Shown: positions 38,200 to 53,223 of the stretch, in pieces
Position numbering within the stretch: position 1 is the stretch's first letter
Layout: each line of letters begins with the position of its first letter
Origin: Lepidurus packardi
Taxonomy: Eukaryota; Arthropoda; Branchiopoda; Notostraca; Triopsidae
DNA: 64,000 nucleotides
Reading direction: 5' to 3'
NCBI GenBank assembly: GCA_023053545.1
Contig: JAKZAN010000005.1
Span: 7,688,001 to 7,752,000, forward strand
Position numbers and translations under genes: made by a program
Notes under the pieces: model-generated
Seen by the model: only the letters and a program-made list of their open reading frames with translations
Databases searched by the model: none
Told to the model about the DNA's origin: nothing

Positions 38200-39604
38200 T
38201 TACAACTTAGTAAGTTTACTAGACAAATCTTTATACACCCGTTCTTTACTTATGCGACCGCGCTGAAAGAATTCATTCCAAAGGTCTTGAGTTTCGCTTG
38301 TGACGTCCGCATTGGTGTTATCCACTTCCGACTCATTAACGTTGCCATCTTTTCTATGTTGCGCATACTGTTTCCTAGCTTCCTGCTTGTCTTTCCAGAC
38401 TTTTAACGTGAATGTATCTGACAATACTCCTGGCTCGTTGCATATCTGTTCAGGATCTACTTCCGACTTGGACTTGGTCACGCTCTTCTCTAACGTCTGC
38501 ATGTATTTAGTCAATGTAAGGCGTCGTCGATTATAAACTGGAGCAATTAAGAAGCTGTCCTTCTCCTGGTTCTGTCCACTGGAAACAGGTTCTTTAAGTT
38601 GTGAAGCCGGGGACGTTGTGGGAGTATCAGGGTCATTATTCTTGGCCTGCCTCGAAGGCTGGTTGTCTTTTACTGAATTGGGATTGGAATTTCTGCATAT
38701 GAGGGAACTAAATTGACCGGAGGCTAGGGCAGGCTGGGCAATCTCGGTAGAGACGACAGGAATCAACGCAATACTTGAAGAACTTGCAGTTCCTGTTCCA
38801 GTAGGTAATCCCAATATCTGCCTTCGCCTTGCAACAGCTGAATCATGTTTGGTAATGCGCTTTTCACCTTCCGGGCTCCAATTGGATCGAATAATTTTCT
38901 AATAACACATAAACAGCTTAGCAAGTCAAATATGGACCTTTGTACGAGAAAAACACCTTGACGGCGTTTGTGGTAATTCCAAAATTCTCGGCTAACACTG
39001 CAACACTCCACGTCTGGGGTTCAGACTTATACAAGTATTTCAGGTATTCCTTTTCGGCCCACGTCACGAGATTAGGCGATACTGGCGTTTTGAAATACTT
39101 TTGCTTGATTATGTTCTTCTTCAAGGCAGATTTGGTAATTTTCATGTTACTTCATAAATACAAAAACAAGCAATCAGCCTTAAAGCTATTTTACTTTTTT
39201 CTTTCAAAGTGTCTACTTTGCTTTATGGTCAACCACCTGCTTCAACGCATTGAGATCCCAGTCTTCTTCTGTTTCTTCAAAAAATCCTTCTTTCTGATCG
39301 CTGACATGATTAATCAGAGAATCAGCCTCAAAATCTGCTGCATCACGCTTGTTTCGTTGACGATAGGCACGCGGTAAACCTAAAATAGTGAAATTTCGAT
39401 CAGTAATAACTTTTCAACCTTGAAACTGAGCTACTGAAAAAAAAAATAATAACCAAGAGGCAAAAAGCAGGTGCGGAAATCCCCGAATGCCAAAATTCAT
39501 GCATGAGACCAATTACCTGCAGTGTTTGACCCAAATTTCTCAAGGGAACATCGTGCAAACTGTAAACTATAGTTCCATCTGTTACTTCGCAATACATGCA
39601 GCAT
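38200..39604 (-). CDS. NGRN: Neugrin-like protein
   Basis: Four exons join in frame: 39604-39527, 39379-39217, 39149-38957 and 38898-38200, with introns of 58-147 bp. The first exon (MLHVLRSNRWNYSLQFARCSL) resembles a mitochondrial targeting peptide; an in-frame ATG at 39694 is an alternative start. Exons 3-4 encode the neugrin core: TWAEKEYLKYLYKSEPQTWS, LAENFGITTNAVKKIIRSNW, then SPEGEKRITKHDSAVARRRQ. The C-terminal half is low complexity. In mammals neugrin is a mitochondrial factor of 16S rRNA maturation and mitoribosome function; that role is inferred here. The split across three frames makes it look like unrelated small ORFs. Family call good, function by homology. Confidence 0.75.
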
Positions 39605-39694
39605 ACTTTCAATGTTACGGCTTATATAACTTTTTGACACTAAAACATGTGCTCTTATTTTGAAAATTAGATCGGTATCATTCCGAGTAATCAA

Positions 39695-41130
39695 CCAAAC
39701 CGATTCCCACTAGGCTATTGAGCGCTTTTAAAGAAGCCCGGCAAAACAAAAATACTGAACATACACAGTGACAATAGACGCACAAAAAGGGGGACAAAAT
39801 AGTCCCTTCGGTCCTTGGTACCGGAAAATACTGGGTGAAACAAAACGAAGAGAGTAATAAGAGTGCCCGACCTTGACGAAGTTTTAATCAACCCTAAAAA
39901 AAGAATCTAGGTTAACTTTTCCAGCTTTGTGGCCCAGAGCACAGCGAAAGGGAAACGAACAAGGCAAACCGTAAATTGGTTTCGTTTTGTAACAAAACAG
40001 CTATCACCAAATGCTTTTATTTCTGTTGTGTAGAAGTTGCCTTATGAGCCCTTAATTCCTGGTAAAGTGAACATGTCAAACAACACTTTGAAACGTCAAA
40101 GCGTAAATCAGGAAATGGGAAATTTTTCATATCCGGAGCTTTTCCTCGGCCACTTTGGAAAACCAGAGATGGCTTCTTTGTAACCCTTCATTGCATAAGA
40201 TGGGTTTTATCCGGGCCTGGATTTTAATTTGCCTTGAGATTCGCATCAGTTATTTCACATCAGACTAGCTGCTCGGCAACTTTCTTCTTGTATTAAGGCG
40301 AGAATTATAAAGAAATTACAGGGAGGTACAGTCCCCCCTTTACGCGACAACAGGCTTAAGGGGCAGACACCATTACGATTGACCTTCAATTTTTGAGCAA
40401 AACGAGAAAGGTACCTTGGTAGTGCTCCGATAAGTCGCTATTGTATTTATCTAATAAAAAAAATACTGAAATGGAAGGACTTGCTGCATACAAATTTGTA
40501 TTTCCAAAAAGAGAGTTTCAAAACTGTAGTTATAAGAATACTCCCCCGGAACACCTTCCTTCTCCTTCGCCCAGCCTCCTTCTCTCTTGCAAAGTTCCTT
40601 CCGCTCTTGGACTCCCAAACCATGCAAACGTGTAAAACCTATGTCTTAACCTTCCCAGGACGGTCCTATAAAATGGCCCGCTGCAGTCATGTTAAGACAG
40701 TTCTCTGCCGATCTTTAGATCAATAAGCTCTACGGACAAGTGTAGGTGATTCACCTCCCTGTCCCTGTTATTCAGCAATCCTCAACGTTAACACAGGTAC
40801 AATTTTACTTTAAATTAAACTTTCTTAAAAAGCAGCTTCATTCTGAAATAGCCTTATAGCAAGCTGAACAAGCGAAAGTAAAAATCGTTCATACCTTTTT
40901 GTTTTGCTCCATTTGATAAGTATGCTACTCTCGCTTTCTGAAGCTACCCTTATTGAATAATTTACTTGATCACTTTCGCTCATTCATGCTCGCTATTGTA
41001 TACAAGCCGTATAGGCGAACACTGTTTGCGAGTCTATATCGCAATAGACACAACGGGGCTGGTAAACGCTCAAAAGTTGGCACTTGGCATAGTCGGAGCT
41101 ATTGCACCTTGTGTTTGAGTCTAATATTAG
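39695..41130. other. Intergenic region
   Basis: About 1.4 kb between the divergent neugrin-like and decarboxylase genes. It has scattered A/T runs and no open frame with family features. Confidence 0.5.
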
Positions 41131-41136
41131 AATTTT

Positions 41137-41160
41137 TATATATACTTCGCAGGTGTCAGT
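41137..41160 (+). promoter_or_regulatory. TATA-like and initiator elements before the decarboxylase gene
   Basis: TATATATA at 41137 is followed by TCAGT at 41156, a perfect arthropod initiator core, about 90 bases before the ATG. The spacing (about 21 bases) is shorter than usual, so only the initiator is moderately convincing. Confidence 0.4.
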
Positions 41161-41249
41161 TCAACCAAACCACCCAGCAACTCACCTTTAAACTCGCTTC
41201 CAACCATTTAAACATAAGCTACAGTTACACGCTTTAAAGTTTCGTCAAG

Positions 41250-43605
41250 ATGCCAGGTAAAGATATCGACGAGTACAGCGAGGTTTGTACGGAAACCTAT
41301 GACGAACAACCCGAAATTGACAACTTTCTGAAAACAATGAAGCAAAAGAATCAAGAAGTAAGCAGCTTGTCTCAAGACTGGTTTGCGTCCCACCCAAATC
41401 GCACAGCTCACGAGGGTTTTTTGCGCCAAGTCTTCGAAATCGTTTTAAACGACGCCGTATTTGACGGAACGGACCGCGAGAAGAGCAAAGTGGTGGAATG
41501 GCGTACTCCGGAACAATTGCAAACTCTCGTTGACTTCCAACTCTCCGAGACTCCCCAAAACGAAAATCAACTGATCGACACGGTCAAGAAAGTTATTCGC
41601 TACAGCGTTAAAACGGGACATCCGCGCTTCATTAACCAGCTTTTCTCCAGGTAAATAAAATTGCTTCACACTGCCAATATATTTACCTAAAATAGATGAA
41701 CTTCATAGCCATGTCTTTCACTTCGGGTGACATGAAATATTAATTCACAAAAGGTTTAAAAAAGTAAGAAGTCCAGTAGCCAGGTTGCATACTAAACCAC
41801 CACCAGAAACGGCAGTCGATAATCCAGCCGAGGATCAATAGATGCTCTTTCTCTCGCTCGAACGTAATATCGAATTCTTACCTTTTCCTACTTCGTGCAA
41901 TGGCTGAAACGTGCTCTGTGACGTCACGTCAACCAAATATTATTTCTTGCTAAGTCATGTTGTCCCTCTGTCCTTGATTTCCAGTCCAGAATTACGAATT
42001 AGATTTTTTTAAGGCGGAATTTCCCAGATGGTTAATTCTGTCTTGCTCTTTTAGCGTGGATCCGTTCGGTTTGGCTGCTCAATGGGTCACAGACGCCCTC
42101 AATCCCAGCGTGTACACATACGAAGTCGCTCCGGTCTTCACTCTTATGGAAATGAACATGCTCCGCGAAATGCGTCGTATTGTTGGTTACCCTAATGGCG
42201 AAGGCGATGGACTTTTCTGCCCTGGAGGTTCCATGGCCAACACTTATGGCGTGCATTGTGCCAGGCACAAACACATGCCCGACATTAAGGTAAAAAAAAC
42301 CCTTCTTTTTCTAATCCCATAGAAACAACCAAAACTGCATAAGAGCTTGTCGGATAGAGAGTTTTAGAAAAAAGTTGACAACGGCATTAACGATTCTACT
42401 ACTGGTTCATTACAGGAAAGAGGTCTGTTCGGTATGCCTCGTTTGGTGCTTTTCACATCCGAGGATGCCCATTATTCTATTAAAAAGTCCGCGTGCCTTC
42501 TGGGGATTGGATCAGATAACCTATACCTCATCAAAGTTGACTCACGTGGACGCATGGATCCCAAACAACTCGAAGAAAAAGTCCAACAAGCTTTGGCTGA
42601 AGGGGCTTTGCCTTTCATGGTCTGCGCAGTCGCAGGTAACACTTCGAGACTCCTTCTCAGTTAACCTAAGCTTTAAGCTTTATTAAGCCCCTACCGAACA
42701 TGTTTAACTTAACGTCTTGCTATGTATAGGAACTACTGTCTTGGGGGCATTTGATCCGCTCCCGGAAATCGCGGATGTCTGCGAAAAGTACAATATGTGG
42801 CTCCATGTGGATGCAGCTTGGGGTGGCGGCGCCTTGATGTCTAGCAAATACCGTCAGCTTTTGCAAGGAATTGAACGCGCTGACTCCGTTACCTGGAATC
42901 CGCACAAGCTCCTGGCCGCTCCCCAACAATGCTCCGTTTTCCTCACCAAGGACGAGAACATTCTACAAGCCGCCAACGGGGCAGCAGCCACTTATCTGTT
43001 CCAACAAGACAAGTTCTACTCGCCTTCTTGGGATACTGGAGACAAGTACATGCAATGTGGACGCAGAGGGGACGTGTTCAAGTTCTGGCTCATGTGGCAA
43101 GCCAAGGTAAGGTTTACGAGCTTCACGAAATCCGAACCTAGAAGATGAACAACTATTTTGATCGTGTTTACAGGGAACTACTGGATTAGAAAAACACATT
43201 GATACTGTGTTTGAAAGTTCGGAATATTTCACGGACATGATTCGACAAAAAGACGGCTTCAAGCTAATCTTGGACACGCCTCAATGTACCAATGTATGCT
43301 TCTGGTATGTGCCTTCCAGTTTGCGAGGCCATGAACTAGATGCCGACTTTGAAGAAAAACTACACCGAGTAAGATATTACTTTTTTAAATCCAGGAATAT
43401 CAGAAAGTTAATAATGATGCCTTTATCTTAGATTGCGCCCCAGATCAAAGAACGTATGATTAAATGCGGTTCGATGATGGTCACGTACCAGCCTTTGCGT
43501 TCCCTGCCCAACTTTTTCCGATTGGTTGTCCAAAGTTCGGGTGTGACAAGAGACGACATGGATTTCTTCATCAATGAGATCGAAAGACTCGGCCATGATT
43601 TATAA
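41250..43605 (+). CDS. Group II PLP decarboxylase, cysteine-sulfinate/glutamate type
   Basis: Six exons (41250-41650, 42055-42289, 42416-42635, 42730-43106, 43174-43368, 43432-43605) give 533 residues. Family motifs are in order: [37 protein letters not shown], the PLP-lysine motif [13 protein letters not shown], and [21 protein letters not shown]. The LLAA after the PLP lysine is nearer to CSAD/GADL1 enzymes than to neuronal GAD. It decarboxylates an acidic amino acid, probably cysteine sulfinate or aspartate, giving hypotaurine or beta-alanine; the substrate is inference. Beta-alanine production would tie it to cuticle tanning in arthropods. The protein is complete. Confidence 0.93.
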
Positions 43606-43852
43606 GTTCCTTTTGCGTGCCTTTTAGGCACCATAATTTCGTGCTGTACATACCCAAGCTTGGAAACAGAAAAAGTTGGCGGGAAGGACTGCAACTGGTA
43701 TCTCAACTATAAGAAAAAGTTATTCGACGAAAGAAGTGCTTTATAATCTTTTTTTGCAATGTATACTTGTTTACTCTCCTCGGTGATACACACCTCCACA
43801 AAATACAATATTTGTTCACACAAAAAACTTAAAACGACTTCTTTCTATCTTA

Positions 43853-46338
43853 TTACAATCCAAAATGTGCATTAATATCTTGAATTAACTCCACCTTCTT
43901 CTTTTTGTTTACAGTAATGTTATTTTCCTTGCAAAAATTCTTCAATACGTCCACCGTTAACTTGTTCAACTAAAGAAAATATGCAAAAATTAAACGTATC
44001 AAGTAACGAAATTAACGTACGTTGCCTGCTCGAGCAGCACTTTCAACATCTGTAGCATTAGCTTCCTTCTTAACTTTCTCCTGCTTGACTCGAGGTACGG
44101 GAGGTTTAACTTCAGGATTATAGTGTTCAGGGTAGACAGCTTCCAAGAATTCGTCGGATAGGGGACCCAAACGCTTTTGCATTTTCTCGTATTGGGGCTC
44201 TAAAAGAAAAGAAAAGACTATATTTTAAAGAAGATTTTATTTTTGGGAAAATACTCGTGGTGTCTTCTACAGCTTCCGGTTGCTCCCGTTCTAAAGCTAA
44301 TGCTTCAATACTGCGGTACAAAGTTTGCAGGACGGGATTTTCGAAATCACTTGGGTGATACGGCTTTGAGGGACACAGTTTCTTGACAACGGCTTTAGCA
44401 ACCTCGATTTGCTCTTGACTTGCTCTCCATACGTCTTTAACAGGCGTCCCATCTTCCTCGGTAAGATTCGTTCCGAGTAGAAGTTTACTGTAGTTCAAAG
44501 TGCGAAAGTCTTCTACGGATCCAAAGAGATTTATTCGGATAGATTATTTCGGAGTTTCATCACACGTTACCCGCGTAAGGCATATAAATGACATGAAAGC
44601 CTGAGGGCAAATCCAATTCGCCTTGCTGATTCCTTAGTTCTTCTTGAGGCAGCAATGCGACAATGTAAGGAGGCTTGTTCGTTCCAGGAACTAAGCGACA
44701 AAGCATGCACACGTTCCTCGCAAGGCATCTGAGAAGCAAGGCTTTAAATAAGGCGCGACTCCCTGCAACAAACGTACAATAAATTCACTTACGTAATGCA
44801 TCGTACGAACAGTATATAGGTTTAAATCTAATATACTCTAGTTGTACCTTTGATAGCATCTTCGTCTGGGTAAATGAAAGTAGAGGGACGAACATGATAG
44901 TGACTCTTTATACGATCTAGAGGCTTGAATCCCAGTAGTTCTAACCCCGGCTGGGCCAACTGACTTAAAGATTTTCTCTCTTCATCTGTTAACGCAATAT
45001 GTTCTCCTCCATAGTATTGTACTTTGTTTATCTCAGTTTTGAGTAGAATTTCCGCTGTTTCCTAATCAATAAATATAATGATATACTAGTAATTTACAGA
45101 CTAATATAAGGAGCTATTACTGCGTTGTATTTCTTATTCATCACTAGTAAAGGCTCATTGCTGCGTTTATCCAAGAAAACTTTCTTCGGCGGAAGTGCTT
45201 CCCTACGAATCGTAAGAAGGTAATGGTAAGATAAGAATCGTAAGAAGGTAAGAAGGTAATGGTAAGAAGGTAATGGTAAGTAAGAATGTAAGAAGAATGA
45301 ATGTAAGAATGTGAATGTAAGAAGGTAAGAATCGTAAGAAGGTAATGGTAAGATCGTAAGGTAAGAAGGCAACTGAATGTAAATCTATATCATTTTTGTT
45401 TACCCGACTAATTTGTAAAGTCCGACTGCTAACTGGATACCTGGACCAATGGAGAACTTAAGTCTAGCCATAGCACGTCTTTTGGTAGCTCGGCGACGTA
45501 CGGATATGAGTAGATCTTCTATTGTTCTAGTAAGGCAGGGTTTCTCTGCATACTCGCCGTAAATTTCTTCCATCAACGGCTGTGAATGACACAAGGATGA
45601 TAGGAAACATGTTTCCTTTTGGGTATAAATAGGCTTACCTGATAAAAGTAGTGAATATTGAAAGTTTGGCCAAGAGGAAAGAGCGATATCTCAACTCCAC
45701 TGTCGTGCAAATCATTGGCCCTCAGTCTCGCTTGTTGTTTGAGGTCCTGTGAGCTTTGATGTGGATTGTCTCCATTAGTGAAGAGAAAAACGCGTTTTTG
45801 GTCCATCTTCTTACACTTTTTATTGAATATATCGCTGCACTGCCATAAGACTTCTGCAAGGGAATAGCACGGGGGATCAGTGGGTTCAATCCCCATGTCT
45901 CCGGAACCTGACACATTTGGATTTAGTGTTTGGAAAGAAAATAATTTGGACCTTACAGAATTCTTCGAGCAGTTTAATACTCTCAATTTCCGGAGGCTGT
46001 AAGTCTATAAGACTGTAGAGGTTATCGAAACTTGTCATATCTTCTGGAGCTTTCTTTTCTGCAGTCCCATACAAGAGAACTCCAATCATATCACGCTCTG
46101 ATTCAATTATTTTCTTTGCCATAAGTCCGTGCGCAGCCTAAACTAAACTAAAAATAAAATAAGACCATTTAGACAGGAAATTAAATTTTACCTCTAAAGC
46201 TAAGCAAAAAGGACTTTTTTGGTCCGTATCATGTTTCACGAACATAGGTGCCGAAGCATCAATGACGAACAAAAGCACATCGCGACTGGCAATAAAGCGG
46301 TCATGATATTCCTGTTGATCACTTTCATTATCACTCAT
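43853..46338 (-). CDS. XRCC6: DNA end-binding protein Ku70
   Basis: The minus-strand start is taken at 46338 (MSDNESDQQEYHDRF), matching the acidic Ku70 N-terminus. A vWA-like domain follows (VLLFVIDASAPMF, ERDMIGVLLYGT, ALAEVLWQCSD-like segment, FLFTNGDNPH), then the Ku core beta-barrel (45.6-44.6 kb), the region DFENPVLQTLYRSIEALAL, and a C-terminal SAP domain (QLNKLTVDVLKNFC ... ELIQDINAHFGL), with a stop at 43853. Ku70 pairs with Ku80 to bind broken DNA ends in non-homologous end joining and at telomeres. All domains are present. An intron next to the exon REALPPKKVFLDKRSNEP is almost wholly a tandem repeat. Confidence 0.94.
45203..45372. repeat. GTAAGAAG-type tandem array in a Ku70 intron
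   Basis: The plus strand shows irregular units of GTAAGAAG, GTAATG and GTAAGAAT for about 170 bp (for example GGTAATGGTAAGAAGGTAAT). The Ku70 (minus) strand is therefore a pyrimidine-rich CTTAC/CATTAC array right up to the 3' splice site of the next exon. It occupies nearly the whole intron. Confidence 0.85.
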
Positions 46339-46468
46339 TATTGGTATTCGAATGGAATGTCCTGGTTTAAAAAAATGGTTATCGGATGCCACAGTGGCTG
46401 AAATGCTCACTTTTGTCGTTGTTTACTCGAGACTTTCTGCGCCCGTTTTTGATTTCAGAGTATTTAGA

Positions 46469-47108
46469 TTAATTATTTAGCGGTTTAAGCTCCGCCCCTT
46501 GCCGCCAAAATTCAGATTTTCCTGTACTTATAACATTGGGGGACAGCTGGCCTAGCACCTTTACCTACGACCGCAGTCAAAATCGATCCCTAGACTCATA
46601 GGGGAAGCACAATTGCCTTTGTTTTGAGTGCTCAAACAAGTCTCTCAGTGCTTTGCTTAATTTTCAAGCTCAATAAAAAAATACTTTCTTCGCGCCGTGA
46701 CTTGCGGGCTCCGCTGAACGCCATACAGCAAGCGTTACCCGCGTTGTCGGAACCGCGTCGTGCGGTCCTATTGCCAGGAGATGGGCTCTCGACAGCGAAG
46801 ATGACCCGAAACTTTCCCAAAGGCTCTCCGGTGCGGGTCTCAGCCCGGCAGGACGCCAAGCCACGGCGATCGCGCGAAGAAAAAGTCACTATTTTATTAT
46901 TGAGTTTTTAAGTTAAACAAAGCAACTACAGACTTGTTTGAGCACTCAAAAGAAAGATAATGCTGCCGCTTCTATGAGGGATCGATTTTGAACGCGCTCT
47001 TAGGTAAAGGCCCTATAGGCTTCCGTCCAGCTGTCCCCTAATGTTATAAGGATAGGAAAATTTGAATTTTGGCGGAAAGGGGCGGAGCTTAAACCGCTAA
47101 ATAATTAA
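46469..47108. repeat. 640-bp foldback (inverted repeat) element
   Basis: The left arm starts TTAATTATTTAGCGGTTTAA and the right arm ends with its reverse complement, TTAAACCGCTAAATAATTAA. The arms then pair for about 240-260 bp at about 85% (blocks GCTCCGCCCCTT, CGCCAAAATTCA, TATAACATT, GGACAGCTGG, TCAAAATCGATCCCT, GAGTGCTCAAACAAGTC, TTCTTCGCGC). They close on a GC-rich loop of about 150 bp. There is no transposase inside. It behaves like a foldback MITE; TTAA at both ends may be the target site, which cannot be proved from one copy. Confidence 0.85.
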
Positions 47109-47405
47109 TTACTCGGTTAAAGTGCATAACTGGCATAGGGGTTCTTGAGCCAGAACACTTCCTTTGGTCTCCAAATGACACGTTATTTTTTTTTTGCACC
47201 TTACTCCTCCTTTAAGTCATACCCAAAGCAGCACCCTTCTTTTGCCCAAAGGCACGCCTCTACTGCGATGATCACGACAAACATAGAAGTCGAACTTGGG
47301 CAGCCGCTTCAAGTCCCAAGTTCGAAATCTGCCAAAAGCTCGAGCCTAGGATACCCGAGTTCGAACTTCGGTTGGTGACGAACGTGGGACGCAAGAGCCA
47401 TTGGC

Positions 47406-47412
47406 TATAAAA
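47406..47412 (+). promoter_or_regulatory. Putative TATA box upstream of glycerol kinase
   Basis: TATAAAA lies about 450 bases before the ATG and 25 bases before a CRE-like TGACGT (47431). The distance to the coding start would need a long or spliced leader, so the assignment is tentative. Confidence 0.4.
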
Positions 47413-47857
47413 TAAAGAAGCATGGCAACGTGACGTGCACGATTGTCTCTTCGCAAACACATTCATTGATTGCTTATCTTCGTGCTCAGTTTCTCTCTCA
47501 CGGTCAAGTAAAATCTTGAAACACAGCGCCAGGTAGCTACATCACTTTGAAACTATTATCTTTAAATCTTGTAAGATTTAAACTATTCTTAATGCGTCTA
47601 ACTCGACTTATTTACTTGTTGTTTTGTTATGTTTATTTATGTCTTATGTGCATGCGTTTTTATCAGTCACAAATATACTTATATCAGTTCTCGCTCAAGG
47701 CCAAGGGTGTGTTCGTCGTCCACATATCGTATGCCACCGCTATGAAAAGATGATGATCTATTTGTAAACAGCAACAGGAATCGCAGTTTCCCATAACTGT
47801 AGAGTCCTAGAGTGTAGGCGCCGTGCTGCCATACGCGTCACACATTATCGCTAAAAG

Positions 47858-49961
<2,104 letters not shown>

Positions 49962-50398
49962 GTGTACCCATGGGGTTGTTATTGTTGGGTTTAGTCTAAA
50001 ACTTGGGACCAGAAATGGATTTAGAAGACTATGCTTGGGAGCTATTTTGGTTACTTTTGTTCAGAGTTTAAAACACAATTTTCCGGGAAAACCACTTATA
50101 TAAATGTAATTCATATTTTGAATAAACAAACTGCCTTGTTGGGCTTCTGCAAAATGGTTTTTGTCATTGTCTTTTTGTGTTTGTAGATGCCCATGAACGA
50201 CGAATAAAGGCATTGCCCGGGATTGGCTTCACCTTCGTCAGCTTCTGCCTATGTGTCTTGGCCGATTACTTGCAATGCGCTACTAGTCATAGCTGACGGT
50301 AGGAAAAGCTTTTGAAAACAAGACACGGCAAGTCATATGGGAATCCAAGATGTGTATTTATCGAAATGGGAGCAGAGCCATCACACATTGCCCAGCTA
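49962..50398. other. Convergent 3' region of glycerol kinase and PSMC1
   Basis: 437 bp between two stop codons. It contains the AATAAA at 50121 and otherwise untranslated sequence; no further feature. Confidence 0.55.
50121..50126 (+). terminator. Polyadenylation signal of glycerol kinase
   Basis: AATAAA lies 160 bases after the stop codon and is followed by a T/G-rich stretch (GGTTTTTGTCATTGTC), the usual downstream element. Confidence 0.6.
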
Positions 50399-51945
<1,547 letters not shown>

Positions 51946-52493
51946 TATAACAAATTTCAACACTAGAAACTTCGTTGTTTCAGTGTTGTTATGTCAGGAT
52001 GACTGGATAAATTGACCACTGCAGCTTAAAGGGAAAGTCCTTTATGAGTTGTGTTCCTTTTTTTTACAAATACATCCTTGTACAAGTAAATTAATATACC
52101 AAAATGCTTCAGGATGTATTTTTATATAATGTATAAAACACTGTGCATAGAAAAGCGTTCGTATCTTAAGCATTCATAGTTTAGTATGAATTTAAGCATA
52201 TTTGGGATAGGGATTTTTCCCTGTAAGAAAAGGTTTCCTCCCTCATCAAAATCGTCTTTGTCACTAGATGTCAGGGGTGTTCTGATTGTCCGCCCTTGTT
52301 ACCATGAAAGATCTTCGCAACATCGCCGAAATACCCGAGCTTTTTCGGAAACATAAAGATTTATTCTCAAAGCCTTGACTTATGGATCCAAGAAATGGCA
52401 AGAAAAGAATATAATCCGGCATTTCTTTATAAGAAAGGAATTGCCGAGAAATAAGAAATTGAATTAGATGTTTCAAACTTCGCACTTGCCATC
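51946..52493. other. Intergenic region
   Basis: About 550 bp upstream of PSMC1. No TATA box or coding potential is clear. Confidence 0.5.
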
Positions 52494-52694
52494 ATGAACG
52501 AAGATCAGCAGAAAGCCTTCAAAAAGTATGCTCATGAATGTGTATACGTAGTAGAAGCCAAGTTTAACCAATATTGTAGCGAACCGACACCAGGCAGTGC
52601 GAGAGGCACAGCAAGGGTGAAGCACAGCGGAGAGGAGAGTCGAGTGGGACTATCGAAGACGACGGGAGCAATTGTGCGAGCGCGCGAGATTTGA
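52494..52694 (+). CDS. Possible first exon of the interrupted PHD-like host gene
   Basis: An ATG opens 66 codons (MNEDQQKAFKKYAHECVYVV...). The first about 30 residues look protein-like (charged, one Cys), while the rest becomes low complexity, so a splice donor may lie inside, for example at the GTATAC near 52542. It is co-oriented with the PHD-like exon at 63052. The link between them is inference only. Confidence 0.25.
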   Translation: MNEDQQKAFKKYAHECVYVVEAKFNQYCSEPTPGSARGTARVKHSGEESRVGLSKTTGAIVRAREI

Positions 52695-53073
52695 TAGTTT
52701 CAAATACGAAAGTTAAAGTCCTTAGCCAAAAGTTACTTTTCCTTTCTTCATACGTGCTTTATATAATTAACTTATGTAATCTCCCCATTCCTAAACAGTG
52801 TAAATCGCAATTTACGCTACAATATATATGTTCTAAAAACGCTTCTCATCTTGTCTGAAGATTGATCGGGCTATCTGGTTGCTTTTTTTCTAAGTGATAA
52901 ACATAATAGAGAAGGTTATCGTTTCTTCTTTAAAAAATTAAACATACAGTTGGTAATTATCAAACTTCAGAATTTATGAGTGACATGACAGATCAATTCT
53001 ATCTTTCTTGGAAGATTTTTGACATTTTGATTATCACCAGGCGCATTTATATTTGGCATGTAGAAAGAGTAAG
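52695..53073 (+). other. Host sequence up to the retrotransposon insertion point
   Basis: AT-rich putative intron sequence, then the left copy of a 255-bp duplicated segment (52819-53073). It contains a splice acceptor (ATTATCACCAG) at about 53040 and the first 33 bases of the PHD-like exon, which is cut after AAGAGTAAG by the LTR. Confidence 0.6.
52819..53073 (+). repeat. 255-bp perfect direct repeat, left copy
   Basis: It runs from ACAATATATATGTTC to GTAGAAAGAGTAAG and is identical by eye to 62830-63084. The left copy is followed exactly by the LTR start TGTGGTGTAC. Confidence 0.95.
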
Positions 53074-53219
53074 TGTGGTGTACTTGCTTGAGGCATTAGT
53101 GACGTACACCATTGCCCCGGGCTGACCTGTCATAGGAACTCAACCCTATGACAGGCCGAGTCCGCCCTTGGCCTTTGAGAATACAAGCTTGTTTTGCTAC
53201 TAGCTTAAAATACATTACA
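53074..53219 (+). repeat. 5' LTR of copy 1
   Basis: It starts TGTGGTGTACTTGC and ends AAAATACATTACA. It is identical by eye to the LTR of copy 2 (57577-57722). It contains a perfect 11-bp hairpin (53126-53155). Confidence 0.9.
53126..53155. repeat. LTR hairpin
   Basis: CCTGTCATAGG and CCTATGACAGG form a perfect 11-bp stem with an 8-base loop. The stem is kept in all three LTR copies, including the diverged one at 57452, where only the loop changed. It may shape RNA 3'-end formation or packaging. Confidence 0.8.
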
Positions 53220-53223
53220 AAAG

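Larger units (their letters stand above)
46339..47857. other. Intergenic region between Ku70 and glycerol kinase
   Basis: 1.5 kb between divergent genes. It holds the foldback element (46469-47108), the putative glycerol kinase TATA box (47406) and 5' untranslated sequence. No other gene is supported. Confidence 0.55.

Noticed and set aside
46632-46911. Overlapping 64-95 codon frames on both strands in the foldback loop
   Set aside because: They arise from the GC-rich palindrome; neither strand shows protein-like features.
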